This document shows, piece after piece, positions 18,301-26,160 of a stretch of DNA of 64,000 nucleotides. The notes below the pieces were generated by a model. It was not told the origin of the DNA and made no database searches. It saw nothing but the letters and a program-made list of their open reading frames with translations. Position 1 is the first letter of the stretch; each line of letters starts with the position of its first letter. The position numbers were made by a program, and so were the translations under genes. The stretch spans positions 1 to 64,000 of the forward strand of contig NZ_JARVSF010000015.1 in NCBI RefSeq assembly GCF_030209355.1, read 5' to 3'. Origin of the DNA: Pseudarthrobacter sp. fls2-241-R2A-127 (GTDB taxonomy: Bacteria; Actinomycetota; Actinomycetes; Actinomycetales; Micrococcaceae).

Positions 18301-18496
18301 GCATCGCTTTAGGAGGCTGACCTGCGGGAAGCCGCCCTGCCAGGTCTTGGTGAACCAAAGTCCCTGTCGCCATGAAATGTGACTCCTCCGCTAGGAGGAG
18401 TTCTGCTAGGAGGCGGGCACTCATATTTCGCACCGCGTTCTCATACCAACTGGACCACGTGGTCGTAGCAGAGAGATCTTCAGTCTTTTCGCCCAT
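15335..18496 (-). CDS. CHAT-domain (caspase-like) protease with helical repeat N-terminus
   Basis: This 1053-aa protein has a C-terminal CHAT domain, a caspase-family cysteine protease fold. The catalytic His is about H921 in LLALAVHGLRG. The Cys is about C960 in LIVAGSCNTDI. The family tail follows (GGFPMAFQLRGAATIIGSLHAIPDEATAQIMGLLYASL, then QALRQAQRSW). Residues 1 to about 750 are almost wholly helical, TPR-like, without a clear consensus. CHAT proteases of this build (separase-like, Craspase-type) are activated by partner proteins in defence or regulated cell death; the target here is unknown. It overlaps the upstream 783-aa gene by 17 bp, so the two form one translation unit. By eye the region is less GC-rich than its neighbours, suggesting transfer. 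Confidence 0.85.
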   Translation of the reverse strand: MGEKTEDLSATTTWSSWYENAVRNMSARLLAELLLAEESHFMATGTLVHQDLAGRLPAGQPPKAMLRRSAEKLLAWADSETDADAARVWRILGLLWRWSYPQHGDDNHDGELRLSLEDTSKAADLAEGFDEFLGLLALVKLTVRHRDMFNSADALAAADRMINIARGPVPTAESSKLHQMLPDASWMVEPGVLMARFKVRSHQRAAAIARFSRQYERAVQERDLQIVAAEQLSDVQPGLLADALGQRASLARSLGDVRSSLALLARQADFTNNAHSNVAESIALRSIAANAGFFADWGEMRAANLARLANRLSAGGHDGTNERDPDQVRLAVEDIYAKNQQRLNTAIGNIADDLARNLLDSGAAAASTDAAVEARKWLDVADAAWRDIAMNGKVAISFRRLQLDVIEGRAPKPLDVGRTMVGLSREWRRAVGQRRAALEAGRCGSPGDHTVLERLMELRSSAPALDAAHLDAGIAQWYLNAGDQHHEDAQKEQAISAWTLAWRTAESAAEGLVLTPSEGAPFILDPKRYIEAIQTEVSALESLYELGGKDFPGPREALSVRIRSLPAIARLYSSSVSREQRELVTSRYSNWLNATAETAANLGAPAEADFVAEVARRDLVGTVLSALSNDADIPEHLAALAKQFTATLKVAISEVDDEGEDSKADLENRAVEVNSQMEETLDVIGAVLGPVAQRLFDPTDVIKVTAEDVLNRLHGDEPGAVLSLWLTGPEKRRRIVRRLAYRTHQKSAALNHIDVVDAPDWLAGFDPSIDSDLFNSRLELLTTRLLPQPLLEFVLTRDPENPVDITIVPTGLLGIPFSALALDRQHLLLDLASVTVVQSLNTAMALSSAGVQTEEETSPAKLPFALAVFDTEELTHTKAEMEELILHHPQIKEVKTLEEIGEACGDASLQGAAGLLALAVHGLRGLDGWSQRKKLPSGQYLTTAHILEWYFPKLIVAGSCNTDIRANDLGELGGFPMAFQLRGAATIIGSLHAIPDEATAQIMGLLYASLAAGSPPSQALRQAQRSWIAADRENRRSKIHRWSYLIAYGLAAR

Positions 18497-20831
18497 GTAC
18501 CTCTACCTCTACTGATTGGATGTCCTCAACGGAGAACGGAAATGGTGAAATCCGGCCTACCAATCTGGCTACGTCTCCGGGAACTTCTTCCCAGACCATA
18601 ACCATTTTGAATTTTTGAGTAGGGGTGACGACCAGCAGGATGATATCTGCAGCACTAGGGTTTCTCTCCGGAAGGACGATAGAGGCGTTCAACGCCGATT
18701 CACCATCAGCGGTACCCCTAGAAAAGCGGAGTTCCGGCCAGCCCTGATTGTCTACGCGCTCATGTCCCCGCAGCATTTGAAATAGAGCTGCGTGTTCAAG
18801 CGGTTTGATGGCCGTGTTTGTCGCAGCCTTCGGCGTTTCGGCGCGGACAAGTTCCTCTTTCTGGAGTCTTTCAACAATCAAGTCGAAGTGGGCGTGCATA
18901 AGCAAACGGTCGGCACCTGGGTCCGCTTCACTCATTAGTGCAGGGACTTCCAGACCTAAGACCGGGTGCGCTGGTTCAAGTTCCAGCAGACGACTGGTAG
19001 CTTCACCATTCCTTCTTGACCAGAGTTCAGCCTCTTTGTGACGACCGGCGCTTTGCAGCAAGGACGTGAGTTCCTTGTATCCAACGATCGCAGCACGCAG
19101 GGCCCCGCCAAGGGTCTGTTTGCTCTCGTGGAGTTCGTCGGGACGATCAACGTAGGGGATGAGGAAGTCCTCCAACAGGTGGATCCCTTGCAATATGTCA
19201 GCTTCGCTTTTGCCCATGGTGAGCAGTGCCGCGTAGTGGTGGAGCAGCGGAACCATAGCCTGGGCGAGTGGAGAAAGCTTCGACGTAGTTGTCGCTTGGT
19301 TTAGCTCTGCGTCGAGATCGAAGCCAATAGTCGTGAACGTTTTCCTCCATAGGAGGAGAAGCTCCCGGCGAAGTTGCTCGGCGGTTTCGGATGACGGATT
19401 TGTGGTGCGCTGCTCCATGATGTGTCCGTGTAGGCAGGACCCCGAGCTGATTAGGAACTCCAAAAACGTACCGTCCGCTATGTAGCCTGACTGATGTTGG
19501 TCGCTGAGACGTAGCAGGGTGGCGCGAACAAGCGCCGCACCTTCCGATGAAGCTTGCGGATCGGAACGCTGGAAGTCCCAGTACGTCATGTTGCCCAGGC
19601 GGTTGCGTGCCCATAGCGTCAGCATATTTCCGGGACCCAGGACCGCTTGTGCCAGGCTCGCCACTCTGGCAGCTTCTTCCCGAACCGACCCATGACTGAC
19701 TGAGAATATGAGTCCCGGTTCTCGTCGCAGGCCTCGGTACGTCTGTAAAAGGGTCCATATCAGAGCGGCCTGGGAGCTTGGGGACAGCTTACGCAGTTCA
19801 CCTTCACTCGGGATGCGTGGCAACACGGCCGCACCTTGGGCTGCGTCTTTTCCAAGATGAGCGGGAGCCAAGATTTCGCCTTTTGTGGCAAGGAAGCCAG
19901 CCAGGCTCCGGGCTAACGGCGCATACACTTCAACTCGACGCCCTTGGGGGCCTTTGTCGGTTAGCCAGCTGATCGAGGGCGCGTCTCCGAGCAAGTGGGA
20001 GCACCATCCGTCAATGATGGTGTCCACATATCCCTGCGTGGCCCGTGAGATCGTCGCCAGAGGAAACTCCGTCAGAGTCTGATCCAGGACGTTGATGCGC
20101 CTAGGGGCGAGAGTTTCCTCCATCTTCGACCAGTCAGTGGCTTCCGTCGATCCGAATTCGCTGCGGGCGACCGGGAGGCCTAAAGCAGGGAGCGGCACCC
20201 ATGTCTGGGTTAGAGCCCGCTGAATTGCACGTCCCTGAACGGCTGCCGCGAACAGGGCAGGCTGGGACCGGAAGGTCTCCTGGACCAACGTTGCCCAAAT
20301 GATGACTTTGGTGTGATCAGCAAGCGGCTCTCCGCTGTCCAACGTTCCGATAGTCCCCATCACGTCCCGGAATACGGGCATAAGCGATTCGAACAACTCG
20401 TTCGCGCCGAGGAGGACTGCGGCGGCCTTCCGATCAGGGCCAAACCGGTTAAGTGTCGCTGGTGCAAGTTCGTCTACTCCTGCGACAGCTTCTCCTGGCG
20501 GCAGACCGGCGTCTGCAGGACCGACGCCTTCAATCAGTGCTTCATTTACAATCCGCCAGGTACCTGCGGCAATCCGCTTCGACTGGCCCAACGCGATGGG
20601 GCCGCCATGGGCGCGCTCCTTTGCGTGCCACGCCCTCGAGGGTAAGGGCGCTCCTCGACCAACTTCTGCAAGCGTTAATGCACTGAAGTTGCAGAACCAA
20701 ACTCGGCTGTCCTTTTGCCAGTGAGGCCGCACCCCGAAAAGAGCCGCAACCTTCTGAGCAAGTCGAACAGAGATGATCTGACTTCTAGTTCCAGCGCGCT
20801 CAGGAACAACAACGGGCATCAAGAACTCCAT
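18480..20831 (-). CDS. Unrecognised 783-aa partner of the CHAT protease
   Basis: No family was recognised. The protein is soluble-looking and mainly helical (ALIWTLLQTYRGLRREPG; AQAMVPLLHHYAALLTMGKSEADILQGIHLLEDFL). The C-terminal end looks like beta-strands (SALNASIVLPERNPSAADIILLVVTPTQKFKMVMVWEEVPGDV, written here only as segments of that stretch). No nuclease, ATPase or transmembrane motif is visible. It begins at ATG 20831 with AAAGAAAG upstream and ends inside the CHAT gene start. The fixed overlap suggests the two act together, for example as sensor and protease. Confidence 0.7.
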   Translation of the reverse strand: MEFLMPVVVPERAGTRSQIISVRLAQKVAALFGVRPHWQKDSRVWFCNFSALTLAEVGRGAPLPSRAWHAKERAHGGPIALGQSKRIAAGTWRIVNEALIEGVGPADAGLPPGEAVAGVDELAPATLNRFGPDRKAAAVLLGANELFESLMPVFRDVMGTIGTLDSGEPLADHTKVIIWATLVQETFRSQPALFAAAVQGRAIQRALTQTWVPLPALGLPVARSEFGSTEATDWSKMEETLAPRRINVLDQTLTEFPLATISRATQGYVDTIIDGWCSHLLGDAPSISWLTDKGPQGRRVEVYAPLARSLAGFLATKGEILAPAHLGKDAAQGAAVLPRIPSEGELRKLSPSSQAALIWTLLQTYRGLRREPGLIFSVSHGSVREEAARVASLAQAVLGPGNMLTLWARNRLGNMTYWDFQRSDPQASSEGAALVRATLLRLSDQHQSGYIADGTFLEFLISSGSCLHGHIMEQRTTNPSSETAEQLRRELLLLWRKTFTTIGFDLDAELNQATTTSKLSPLAQAMVPLLHHYAALLTMGKSEADILQGIHLLEDFLIPYVDRPDELHESKQTLGGALRAAIVGYKELTSLLQSAGRHKEAELWSRRNGEATSRLLELEPAHPVLGLEVPALMSEADPGADRLLMHAHFDLIVERLQKEELVRAETPKAATNTAIKPLEHAALFQMLRGHERVDNQGWPELRFSRGTADGESALNASIVLPERNPSAADIILLVVTPTQKFKMVMVWEEVPGDVARLVGRISPFPFSVEDIQSVEVEVHGRKD

Positions 20832-20861
20832 GAGGCCACTTTCTTTGCAGGGGCGTAACTA

Positions 20862-20955
20862 GTGAAGCGTTTCACATCAGCGTAAGAACAGCAATAGAAA
20901 CTCTTAGCAGATGAATAAAATCTTTTTGCATGATTTTTCTATAGACAGCTATAAG
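20862..20955. promoter_or_regulatory. AT-rich divergent promoter region with operator-like repeat
   Basis: GTGAA-GCGT-TTCAC (20862-20875) is an inverted repeat close to the start of the 783-aa gene. For the rightward gene, TTGCAT (20926-20931) and TATAAG (20950-20955) form a -35/-10 pair with 18 bp spacing. The 195-bp region is strikingly AT-rich compared with the rest of the window. Confidence 0.5.
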
Positions 20956-21026
20956 AAACTATGCGAACCTGTTTCCACGCCGAGCGAGGAACACGGCAAC
21001 CACACAACAACTAGGGAGGCTCCAAA

Positions 21027-21560
21027 ATGAACACCAACCTCAAGGGCAAGGCGGCTCCGACGGGCGAAAGCGTTGAATTGGGCACGGGCAGCCGGCCTTC
21101 TCGTCCAGAAGGAAGGTCCAGCTCCTCTGGCCCTTCCCGAGTGCGCCGACTGACCGCAGTCATCCCGGCCCTTGCGATCGCATCGGCTTTCGCATTCGGT
21201 TCCGTCCCCGCAGCTTCGGCCGCAGTCCCCGCTACCGCTTCGCTGGCTGCACTCCACAGCACTTCGGCTGCAGCAAACGTGGCAGCTATCTCTCCCGTTA
21301 CCGCGTCCGCTCCGGCAAAGGTTGCCCCAGCGGCCAGGGTAACGACGTCTGCATGGACCTACACGGCCTCGAAGACAGCAGCCTTTGCCCGCTGCATCTT
21401 CCTTGTCGGAGTACCCATTGGAGTCGCATGGGAAGTTGCTTTCAACCCGGCCGTTTGGTCCTGGGTGGCTAAAGGCGGAGCGCTTCCCGCTTCCGTAGGA
21501 GGAACTGCCGCCCGGTATCTCGGCTGGATCAAGAGCAGCTGCGGATACGCCCTGCGGTAA
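21027..21560 (+). CDS. Small exported or membrane-active protein divergent from the CHAT operon
   Basis: This 177-aa protein was not recognised. After a 39-residue polar N-terminus, it has VRRLTAVIPALAIASAFAFG with a PAASAA cleavage-like end, so a (possibly Tat-type) signal peptide ending near residue 66 is likely. An Ala/Ser/Pro-rich linker follows. The C-terminal 60-70 residues hold a hydrophobic, Trp-containing segment (CIFLVGVPIGVAWEVAF...WSWVAKGG) with two cysteines (ARCIF and KSSCGY) that could form one disulphide. This is the build of a secreted bacteriocin-like or pore-forming peptide, but that is inference. A good AGGGAGG ribosome site precedes ATG 21027. Confidence 0.65.
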   Translation: MNTNLKGKAAPTGESVELGTGSRPSRPEGRSSSSGPSRVRRLTAVIPALAIASAFAFGSVPAASAAVPATASLAALHSTSAAANVAAISPVTASAPAKVAPAARVTTSAWTYTASKTAAFARCIFLVGVPIGVAWEVAFNPAVWSWVAKGGALPASVGGTAARYLGWIKSSCGYALR

Positions 21561-21635
21561 CCAACCAGGGTCGCGGGTCGGCGTGGACACGCGGGCCTGC
21601 GGACCTAACGGACCTAACCAACGCTAGGCAAGCAT

Positions 21636-21685
21636 GACGCAACGGGGCCCTCCAGAAGTCACTTCTGGAGGGCCCTCGTTGCGTC
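21636..21685 (+). terminator. Long hairpin terminator
   Basis: GACGCAACG-GGGCCCTCCAGAAG (in two blocks from 21636) pairs with CTTCTGGAGGGCCC-T-CGTTGCGTC (to 21685), with a single bulged T and a 3-4-nt loop. It lies 76 bp after the 177-aa gene and closes the right side of the CHAT island. Confidence 0.75.
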
Positions 21686-21859
21686 CGTGAGCGGATACTT
21701 CCCAACTGTCAGGCTTGGGTCTCTGAAGTCCACCAGGGGATGCCTAAAATGCAAGTTTCGGAGCCTATTCTGACGCTGCTGAGCTTTTTCCCTGACGTCA
21801 GGTTGGGGTGTGGCTCACCCTGATTTGTCTGGTAGACGGTGGAGGCTCGCGCCCTGTCG

Positions 21860-22729
21860 CTAGTGTTCTTCTTTTACGACTTTGAGGTGAATCCATGTCT
21901 CGACGTGAATAACTTCAGGTATCGCCCGGACTTGGTCAACGGTGCGGAGTGCTGAGCTTGCGTCCGTTCCGTGAACGGTGGCGATGATGTCGTGCTGGCC
22001 GATGCTGGAGGCCAAGAAGGTAAAGCCCGGGATGGCCTCGAGTGATTTGACTAGTTCCGCAGCTGTCCCTTGGATGCGCAGTCCAAGCCCCATGCGGGTC
22101 ACTCGTTCTTGGGAGGCGGGCCGCCAAGTGAGTCCGATTTTTACGATTCCGCTGTCCAAGAGACGCAGGACGCGGGTTCTTGCGGTTCCGGTTGATATTC
22201 CAAGGACAGAGGCCATGGTTGTGTAGCTAGCACGGCCGTCCTGGCGCAGAATCTCGATGAGAGCTAGATCAAGTCTGTCGAGGACGAGGTCCTTGATTTG
22301 AGCCGGATGCAGGATGTCAATGAGGAGATCGGTATAGATGCTGGTGCGCATGTAGGTCACTCCGGGAATGTTACGGATGTCCTCGATGCATGCCTGAAGT
22401 TCCTCATGGTTTTGGGCCCTGACTTCTGCTATCAGAGACATGATCCCGGCAGTGATGGAAACGAAGAGAACACGGTGATCCTGCGCGATTTTTTCGGCAA
22501 GCCCCTGAACCGGGGTCGCAGCGTCAATCGAAACGTGGGCCATGACAGGCAGCCCCACGACGGCGGGGTGTGCCAATCCGATCACTCTGACACCGGACTC
22601 AGTCAAGAGCGTGGTCATTCGACGAGAGGCCGAGATGCGGGTAAGGCCGACTTTGTCGGCAAGCTCTGTCACGGTGATGCGGCCGTTGGCGAGCAGTTCC
22701 TGCAGTATCTGCTCGTCGAGCTCATCCAT
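21860..22729 (-). CDS. Tandem Lrp/AsnC-family regulator
   Basis: This 289-aa regulator is about twice the usual Lrp/AsnC length of 150 residues. It has a first HTH (DEQILQELLANGRITVTELADKVGLTRISASRRM, shown by its ends DEQIL and SASRRM) and a first ligand domain to about residue 140. A second HTH (DLALIEILRQDGRASYTTMASVLGIS) and a second ligand-binding domain follow (VTRMGLGLRIQG...IIATVHGTDASS). It is divergent from an amino-acid-type ABC importer, so it probably senses the imported compound and controls that operon. Tandem Lrp proteins are known in actinobacteria but uncommon. Confidence 0.85.
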   Translation of the reverse strand: MDELDEQILQELLANGRITVTELADKVGLTRISASRRMTTLLTESGVRVIGLAHPAVVGLPVMAHVSIDAATPVQGLAEKIAQDHRVLFVSITAGIMSLIAEVRAQNHEELQACIEDIRNIPGVTYMRTSIYTDLLIDILHPAQIKDLVLDRLDLALIEILRQDGRASYTTMASVLGISTGTARTRVLRLLDSGIVKIGLTWRPASQERVTRMGLGLRIQGTAAELVKSLEAIPGFTFLASSIGQHDIIATVHGTDASSALRTVDQVRAIPEVIHVETWIHLKVVKEEH

Positions 22730-22755
22730 ATGTCATCCTTCCCGGATTCGTTACG

Positions 22756-22766
22756 AGAAATTTTCT
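22756..22766. promoter_or_regulatory. Palindrome before the Lrp-type gene
   Basis: AGAAA-T-TTTCT is a perfect AT-rich palindrome, 27 bp upstream of the regulator start and inside the divergent promoter region with the ABC operon. AT-rich palindromes are typical of Lrp/AsnC sites. It is short, so chance is possible. Confidence 0.35.
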
Positions 22767-22948
22767 GTGCCCTTAGGTCCTACAGATTTATAAAAGAAAG
22801 CCGTCGTTCTAGCCGATTGTCATCATTTTACGTAGTGAGCGTTTACATATCTGCTTTCACACACTTAGAGGCTGACATTCCGAAATTTATTGCGTCTTAG
22901 CATGTGAGGAGCGCCACACCCGTGGGCTGGTCGACGAGAAGGATTGTC

Positions 22949-23791
22949 ATGAAGAAATTTGTCTTTGGTTCCGTAGCTGCTGCCGCAGTGGTGGCGCTGA
23001 CCGCATGTTCAGGGGGAGCCGGCGCTTCCTCATCGGAAAGTGCCTCTGGCCCCAATGGTTTGCTGAAATCCGGTGAGCTCAGTGTATGTATGACGCCGCA
23101 GTACAAGCCCATGGAGTTCTATAAGGACGGCAACACGGGGACCCAGCCCATCGGTTTTGATGCCGACGCGGCGGTTGCACTAGCGGACTCGTGGGGTGTG
23201 AAGGCCCGCTTCTCTGACGTGGCTTTCGACGGGCTGATGCCGGCGCTTCAGGCTGGGCGCTGCGATGTGGTGTGGTCGGGCCTATATGTCAATGAAGCCC
23301 GCCAGCAGGTCGCCGACGCCGTGCCGTACCTGAAAACCGGATCGGTGATCATCGCCCCAAAGGACTCGAACATCAAGAGCGCTGAGGACTTGGCGGGAAA
23401 GACAGTAGCTGTACTTGCCGGAGGCGCGTATGAGTCCAATTTGAAGGAACTGTCAACGGCGCTGAAGAGCAAAGGCCTTCCTGATCTGATCCAGCAGTCA
23501 TACCCGCAGAACACCCAGACCTCTGCGGCGGTGACGAACGGCAAGGCTGACGCCTTGATCGATACCGACGTCTCTGTTGGTGAGATCGTTGAGAAGACAG
23601 GCGGGAACTTGCAGCCGGTCCCTGGAATCTTCGAGGCCGACGCTGTATTCGGCGTTTACGTCAAGAAAGGTTCACCCCTGACCGCGGAGGTCCGTGACGG
23701 ACTGAAGAAACTCGCCACCGAGGGAAAACTGGCCGAGATCGCCAAGAACTACGCGTTGGACGCCAGCCGGCTGACTGATTCGGCGAAGTAA
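22949..23791 (+). CDS. ABC transporter substrate-binding lipoprotein (amino-acid type)
   Basis: This 280-aa protein starts MKKFVFGSVAAAAVVALTAC, a lipoprotein signal with lipobox Cys19. It continues as a SBP_bac_3-type binding protein (GELSVCMTPQYKPMEFYKDG, GFDADAAVALADSWGVKARF, then ADALIDTDVSVGEIV). These bind polar amino acids or related small amines outside the membrane. GAGAAGGA precedes the ATG. Its stop overlaps the permease ATG (TAATG). The exact ligand is unknown. Confidence 0.9.
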   Translation: MKKFVFGSVAAAAVVALTACSGGAGASSSESASGPNGLLKSGELSVCMTPQYKPMEFYKDGNTGTQPIGFDADAAVALADSWGVKARFSDVAFDGLMPALQAGRCDVVWSGLYVNEARQQVADAVPYLKTGSVIIAPKDSNIKSAEDLAGKTVAVLAGGAYESNLKELSTALKSKGLPDLIQQSYPQNTQTSAAVTNGKADALIDTDVSVGEIVEKTGGNLQPVPGIFEADAVFGVYVKKGSPLTAEVRDGLKKLATEGKLAEIAKNYALDASRLTDSAK

Positions 23792-24525
23792 TGGATTTTG
23801 ATCAGAGCATCTTCCTGCAGGCCCTGACTTCCAAAGAATTCCTATCGGGGGCGGTGCTTTCCCTTGAATTGGCTGCCGTTTCCCAAGTGGCCGCTACGCT
23901 GATAGGCCTCTTTGTTGCCCTGGCAGGCATATCGAAGAGCAAGACTCTTCGTAGCTTGGCCTGGGCTTATGTATGGTTCTTCCGTTCCGTGCCAACACTG
24001 CTGCTGCTCCTCATTGTCTGGAACGCAGCACCGCAGATAATTCCCGCGCTCCGGGACAACTGGTACTCACCCTTCCTTGCCGGGTTTGTTGGTCTCTCAG
24101 TCGTCGAAGGCGCTTTCATGGCAGAAATTCTCCGTTCAGCCCTGCTGAGCGTAGACAGCGGACAGAAACTCGCCGCCCGGGCCTTGGGGCTGACCCCCGC
24201 GCAAACCTTCCTTCGGGTCGAACTGCCACAAGCCATCAAGGTCGCCCTGCCTCCCACGGGCAACGAGTTCATCGGAATGATCAAATACACGTCGCTGGCC
24301 TCTGTGATCTCACTGCAAGAGCTGATGACAACAGCCCAGGTCCAGGTAGCGACCACCTTCCGATATGCCGAATTTTATACGGCCGCGCTCGTCTATTACC
24401 TGGTCATTGTCAGCGCCGTCATGGTGCTCCAGCACCAGGTCGAAAAGCGATACCGGTGGGTTTCCCTACCCGCCAAAACCCGGCCCCGCGTCGAGCGCGT
24501 CCCCGCAACCCTGAAGGGACTCTGA
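23791..24525 (+). CDS. Amino-acid-type ABC transporter permease
   Basis: This 244-aa permease of the HisM/GlnP family has about five membrane segments. It has the coupling loop [29 protein letters not shown] (ends EILRSA and PAQTF) and the typical [18 protein letters not shown]. It overlaps the binding protein by 1 nt and the ATPase start by 1 nt (TGATG), which indicates tight coupling. A single permease gene implies a homodimer. Confidence 0.9.
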   Translation: MDFDQSIFLQALTSKEFLSGAVLSLELAAVSQVAATLIGLFVALAGISKSKTLRSLAWAYVWFFRSVPTLLLLLIVWNAAPQIIPALRDNWYSPFLAGFVGLSVVEGAFMAEILRSALLSVDSGQKLAARALGLTPAQTFLRVELPQAIKVALPPTGNEFIGMIKYTSLASVISLQELMTTAQVQVATTFRYAEFYTAALVYYLVIVSAVMVLQHQVEKRYRWVSLPAKTRPRVERVPATLKGL

Positions 24526-25310
24526 TGTCCGAGACCACCACAACTCCTCGTCAAACCGTAAAGACCGTGCTCGAAGTGAGGAACCTCCACAAAACGTACG
24601 GGAATCAAGAAGTCCTAAAAGGTGTCGATTTCACCGTGGGCTCGGGTGAAGTCAAAGTAGTCCTTGGCCGGTCCGGATCAGGGAAATCAACGATGCTGCG
24701 TCTGATGGCCCTGCTGGAACCCCTCGACGCCGGAGAGGTTATTTTCAAGGGCAAAAGGATCGGCGTCGACGCCAACAACCGGCCCGTACGCGAACGTGCC
24801 CTGGCCCGCCAGCGTTCCGAGATCGGCATGGTCTTTCAGCGCTTCAACCTCTTCTCCCACCTCACCGTCATGCAAAACGTCACCTTGGCCCAACGCCTGA
24901 CCAGGAAAGCCGGCGCTGCCGAGGCCAAAGCCCGGGCAGCTGAAATGCTCGACCGCGTCGGGCTCGGTTCCCACCTTCACCACTTTCCCAGCGAGCTTTC
25001 CGGCGGCCAGCAACAACGGGTCGCCATCGCCCGGGCACTGGTCCTGAACCCCTCCGTGATGCTCTTCGATGAACCGACCTCGGCGTTGGACCCCGAGCTG
25101 GTCAACGACGTGCTGGCCGTCATGGAACAACTTGCGGCAGATGGCATGACGATGGTCGTGGTCACCCACGAAATGGGTTTCGCTCGGCGAGTCGGGACGG
25201 ACGTCGCCCTTTTCGACCAGGGCGTGCTCGTTGAACAGGCACCGCCGGAGGAGTTCTTTACCAACCCCCAGCAGGAACGCACCCGCAACTTCCTGAGGCA
25301 CATACATTGA
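24525..25310 (+). CDS. Amino-acid-type ABC transporter ATP-binding protein
   Basis: This 261-aa ATPase has Walker [11 protein letters not shown]-loop MVFQRFNLF, signature [15 protein letters not shown], Walker [14 protein letters not shown] and the H-loop VVTHEM. It is the GlnQ/HisP type. The ATG at 24525 overlaps the permease stop; the open frame reaches further upstream but only as an overlap of the permease gene. Its stop overlaps the TTG start of the hydrolase gene. Confidence 0.9.
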   Translation: MSETTTTPRQTVKTVLEVRNLHKTYGNQEVLKGVDFTVGSGEVKVVLGRSGSGKSTMLRLMALLEPLDAGEVIFKGKRIGVDANNRPVRERALARQRSEIGMVFQRFNLFSHLTVMQNVTLAQRLTRKAGAAEAKARAAEMLDRVGLGSHLHHFPSELSGGQQQRVAIARALVLNPSVMLFDEPTSALDPELVNDVLAVMEQLAADGMTMVVVTHEMGFARRVGTDVALFDQGVLVEQAPPEEFFTNPQQERTRNFLRHIH

Positions 25311-26086
25311 GCGCACCCGCCCCCCAACAAGCCGCACCCCGCACATCCCTGCAGTGGTATGCCATTGAACAAGTCCTCCCAGGACTGACAAAGATTACCG
25401 AACCCCATGTCCATCCGATGCTCCGATCGAACATCTGGTGGCTTCAGGGCCAGGACCGGGACGTGGTCATCGACGCGGGCCTCGGCATCGTCCCCTTGCA
25501 CCGCGAGATTCCCCAAATGTTCGAACGGGATCCACTCCTGATCATCACCCATACCCACCTGGACCACGTCGGAGGAGCACATGAGTTTAAAGACATCGCA
25601 GTCCACGATGAGGAAGCCCACATCCTCATAACACCGGGACCCGTCTCGCTGGACACCCACACCTTGTACGGCATCCTCGGTATAGACGTTCTACCGAACG
25701 AAGAGCCCTCAATGCTCCGCCGCGTCCCGAACCCTGGATACGACCCAACCCAATACGGGCTGGTGCCGGCCACCCCAACACGACGACTCAAAGACGGAGA
25801 TGAGATCACTACTTTGGGAACCCCCATGGAGGTCCTCGCAACCCCAGGACATTCCCCCGGAAGCATCTGTCTGTACGATCACCAGCGCCGATGGCTCTTC
25901 ACCGGAGACACCATTTACCAGGGCCAACTCCTTGACACAATCCACGGAGCTGACCAAGCCGATTACCGGCGCACCATGAACCTTTTATCACGCCTCGAAG
26001 TAAGTGCGGTCTTCCCAGGACACGGACCCGGTCTGGGTCCCGGCTCGTTGAAAACCATCGCGGATAACTACCTCTCCCGCTCGTAG
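25307..26086 (+). CDS. Metallo-beta-lactamase-fold hydrolase
   Basis: This 259-aa hydrolase has the zinc motif HTHLDHVGG (H82, H84, D86, H87), then [13 protein letters not shown] and [11 protein letters not shown] for the other metal ligands. It begins at TTG 25307 inside the ATPase stop (TTGA) and is the last gene of the importer operon. Enzymes of this class hydrolyse thioesters, lactones, lactams or sulfatides. Being coupled to an importer suggests it opens or hydrolyses the imported compound, but the substrate is unknown. It has no signal peptide. Confidence 0.85.
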   Translation: MSAPAPQQAAPRTSLQWYAIEQVLPGLTKITEPHVHPMLRSNIWWLQGQDRDVVIDAGLGIVPLHREIPQMFERDPLLIITHTHLDHVGGAHEFKDIAVHDEEAHILITPGPVSLDTHTLYGILGIDVLPNEEPSMLRRVPNPGYDPTQYGLVPATPTRRLKDGDEITTLGTPMEVLATPGHSPGSICLYDHQRRWLFTGDTIYQGQLLDTIHGADQADYRRTMNLLSRLEVSAVFPGHGPGLGPGSLKTIADNYLSRS

Positions 26087-26160
26087 CAGTAAGGAAAACA
26101 TGCTGCTGCTGACACTTCCCAATCCACACCCCCGGCCCCCTGCCGTTTGACCTATGAAGA

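Noticed and set aside
21027..21560. Bacterial gasdermin as partner of the CHAT protease
   Set aside because: Gasdermins are larger and lack a signal peptide; this protein has an export signal and does not resemble that fold.
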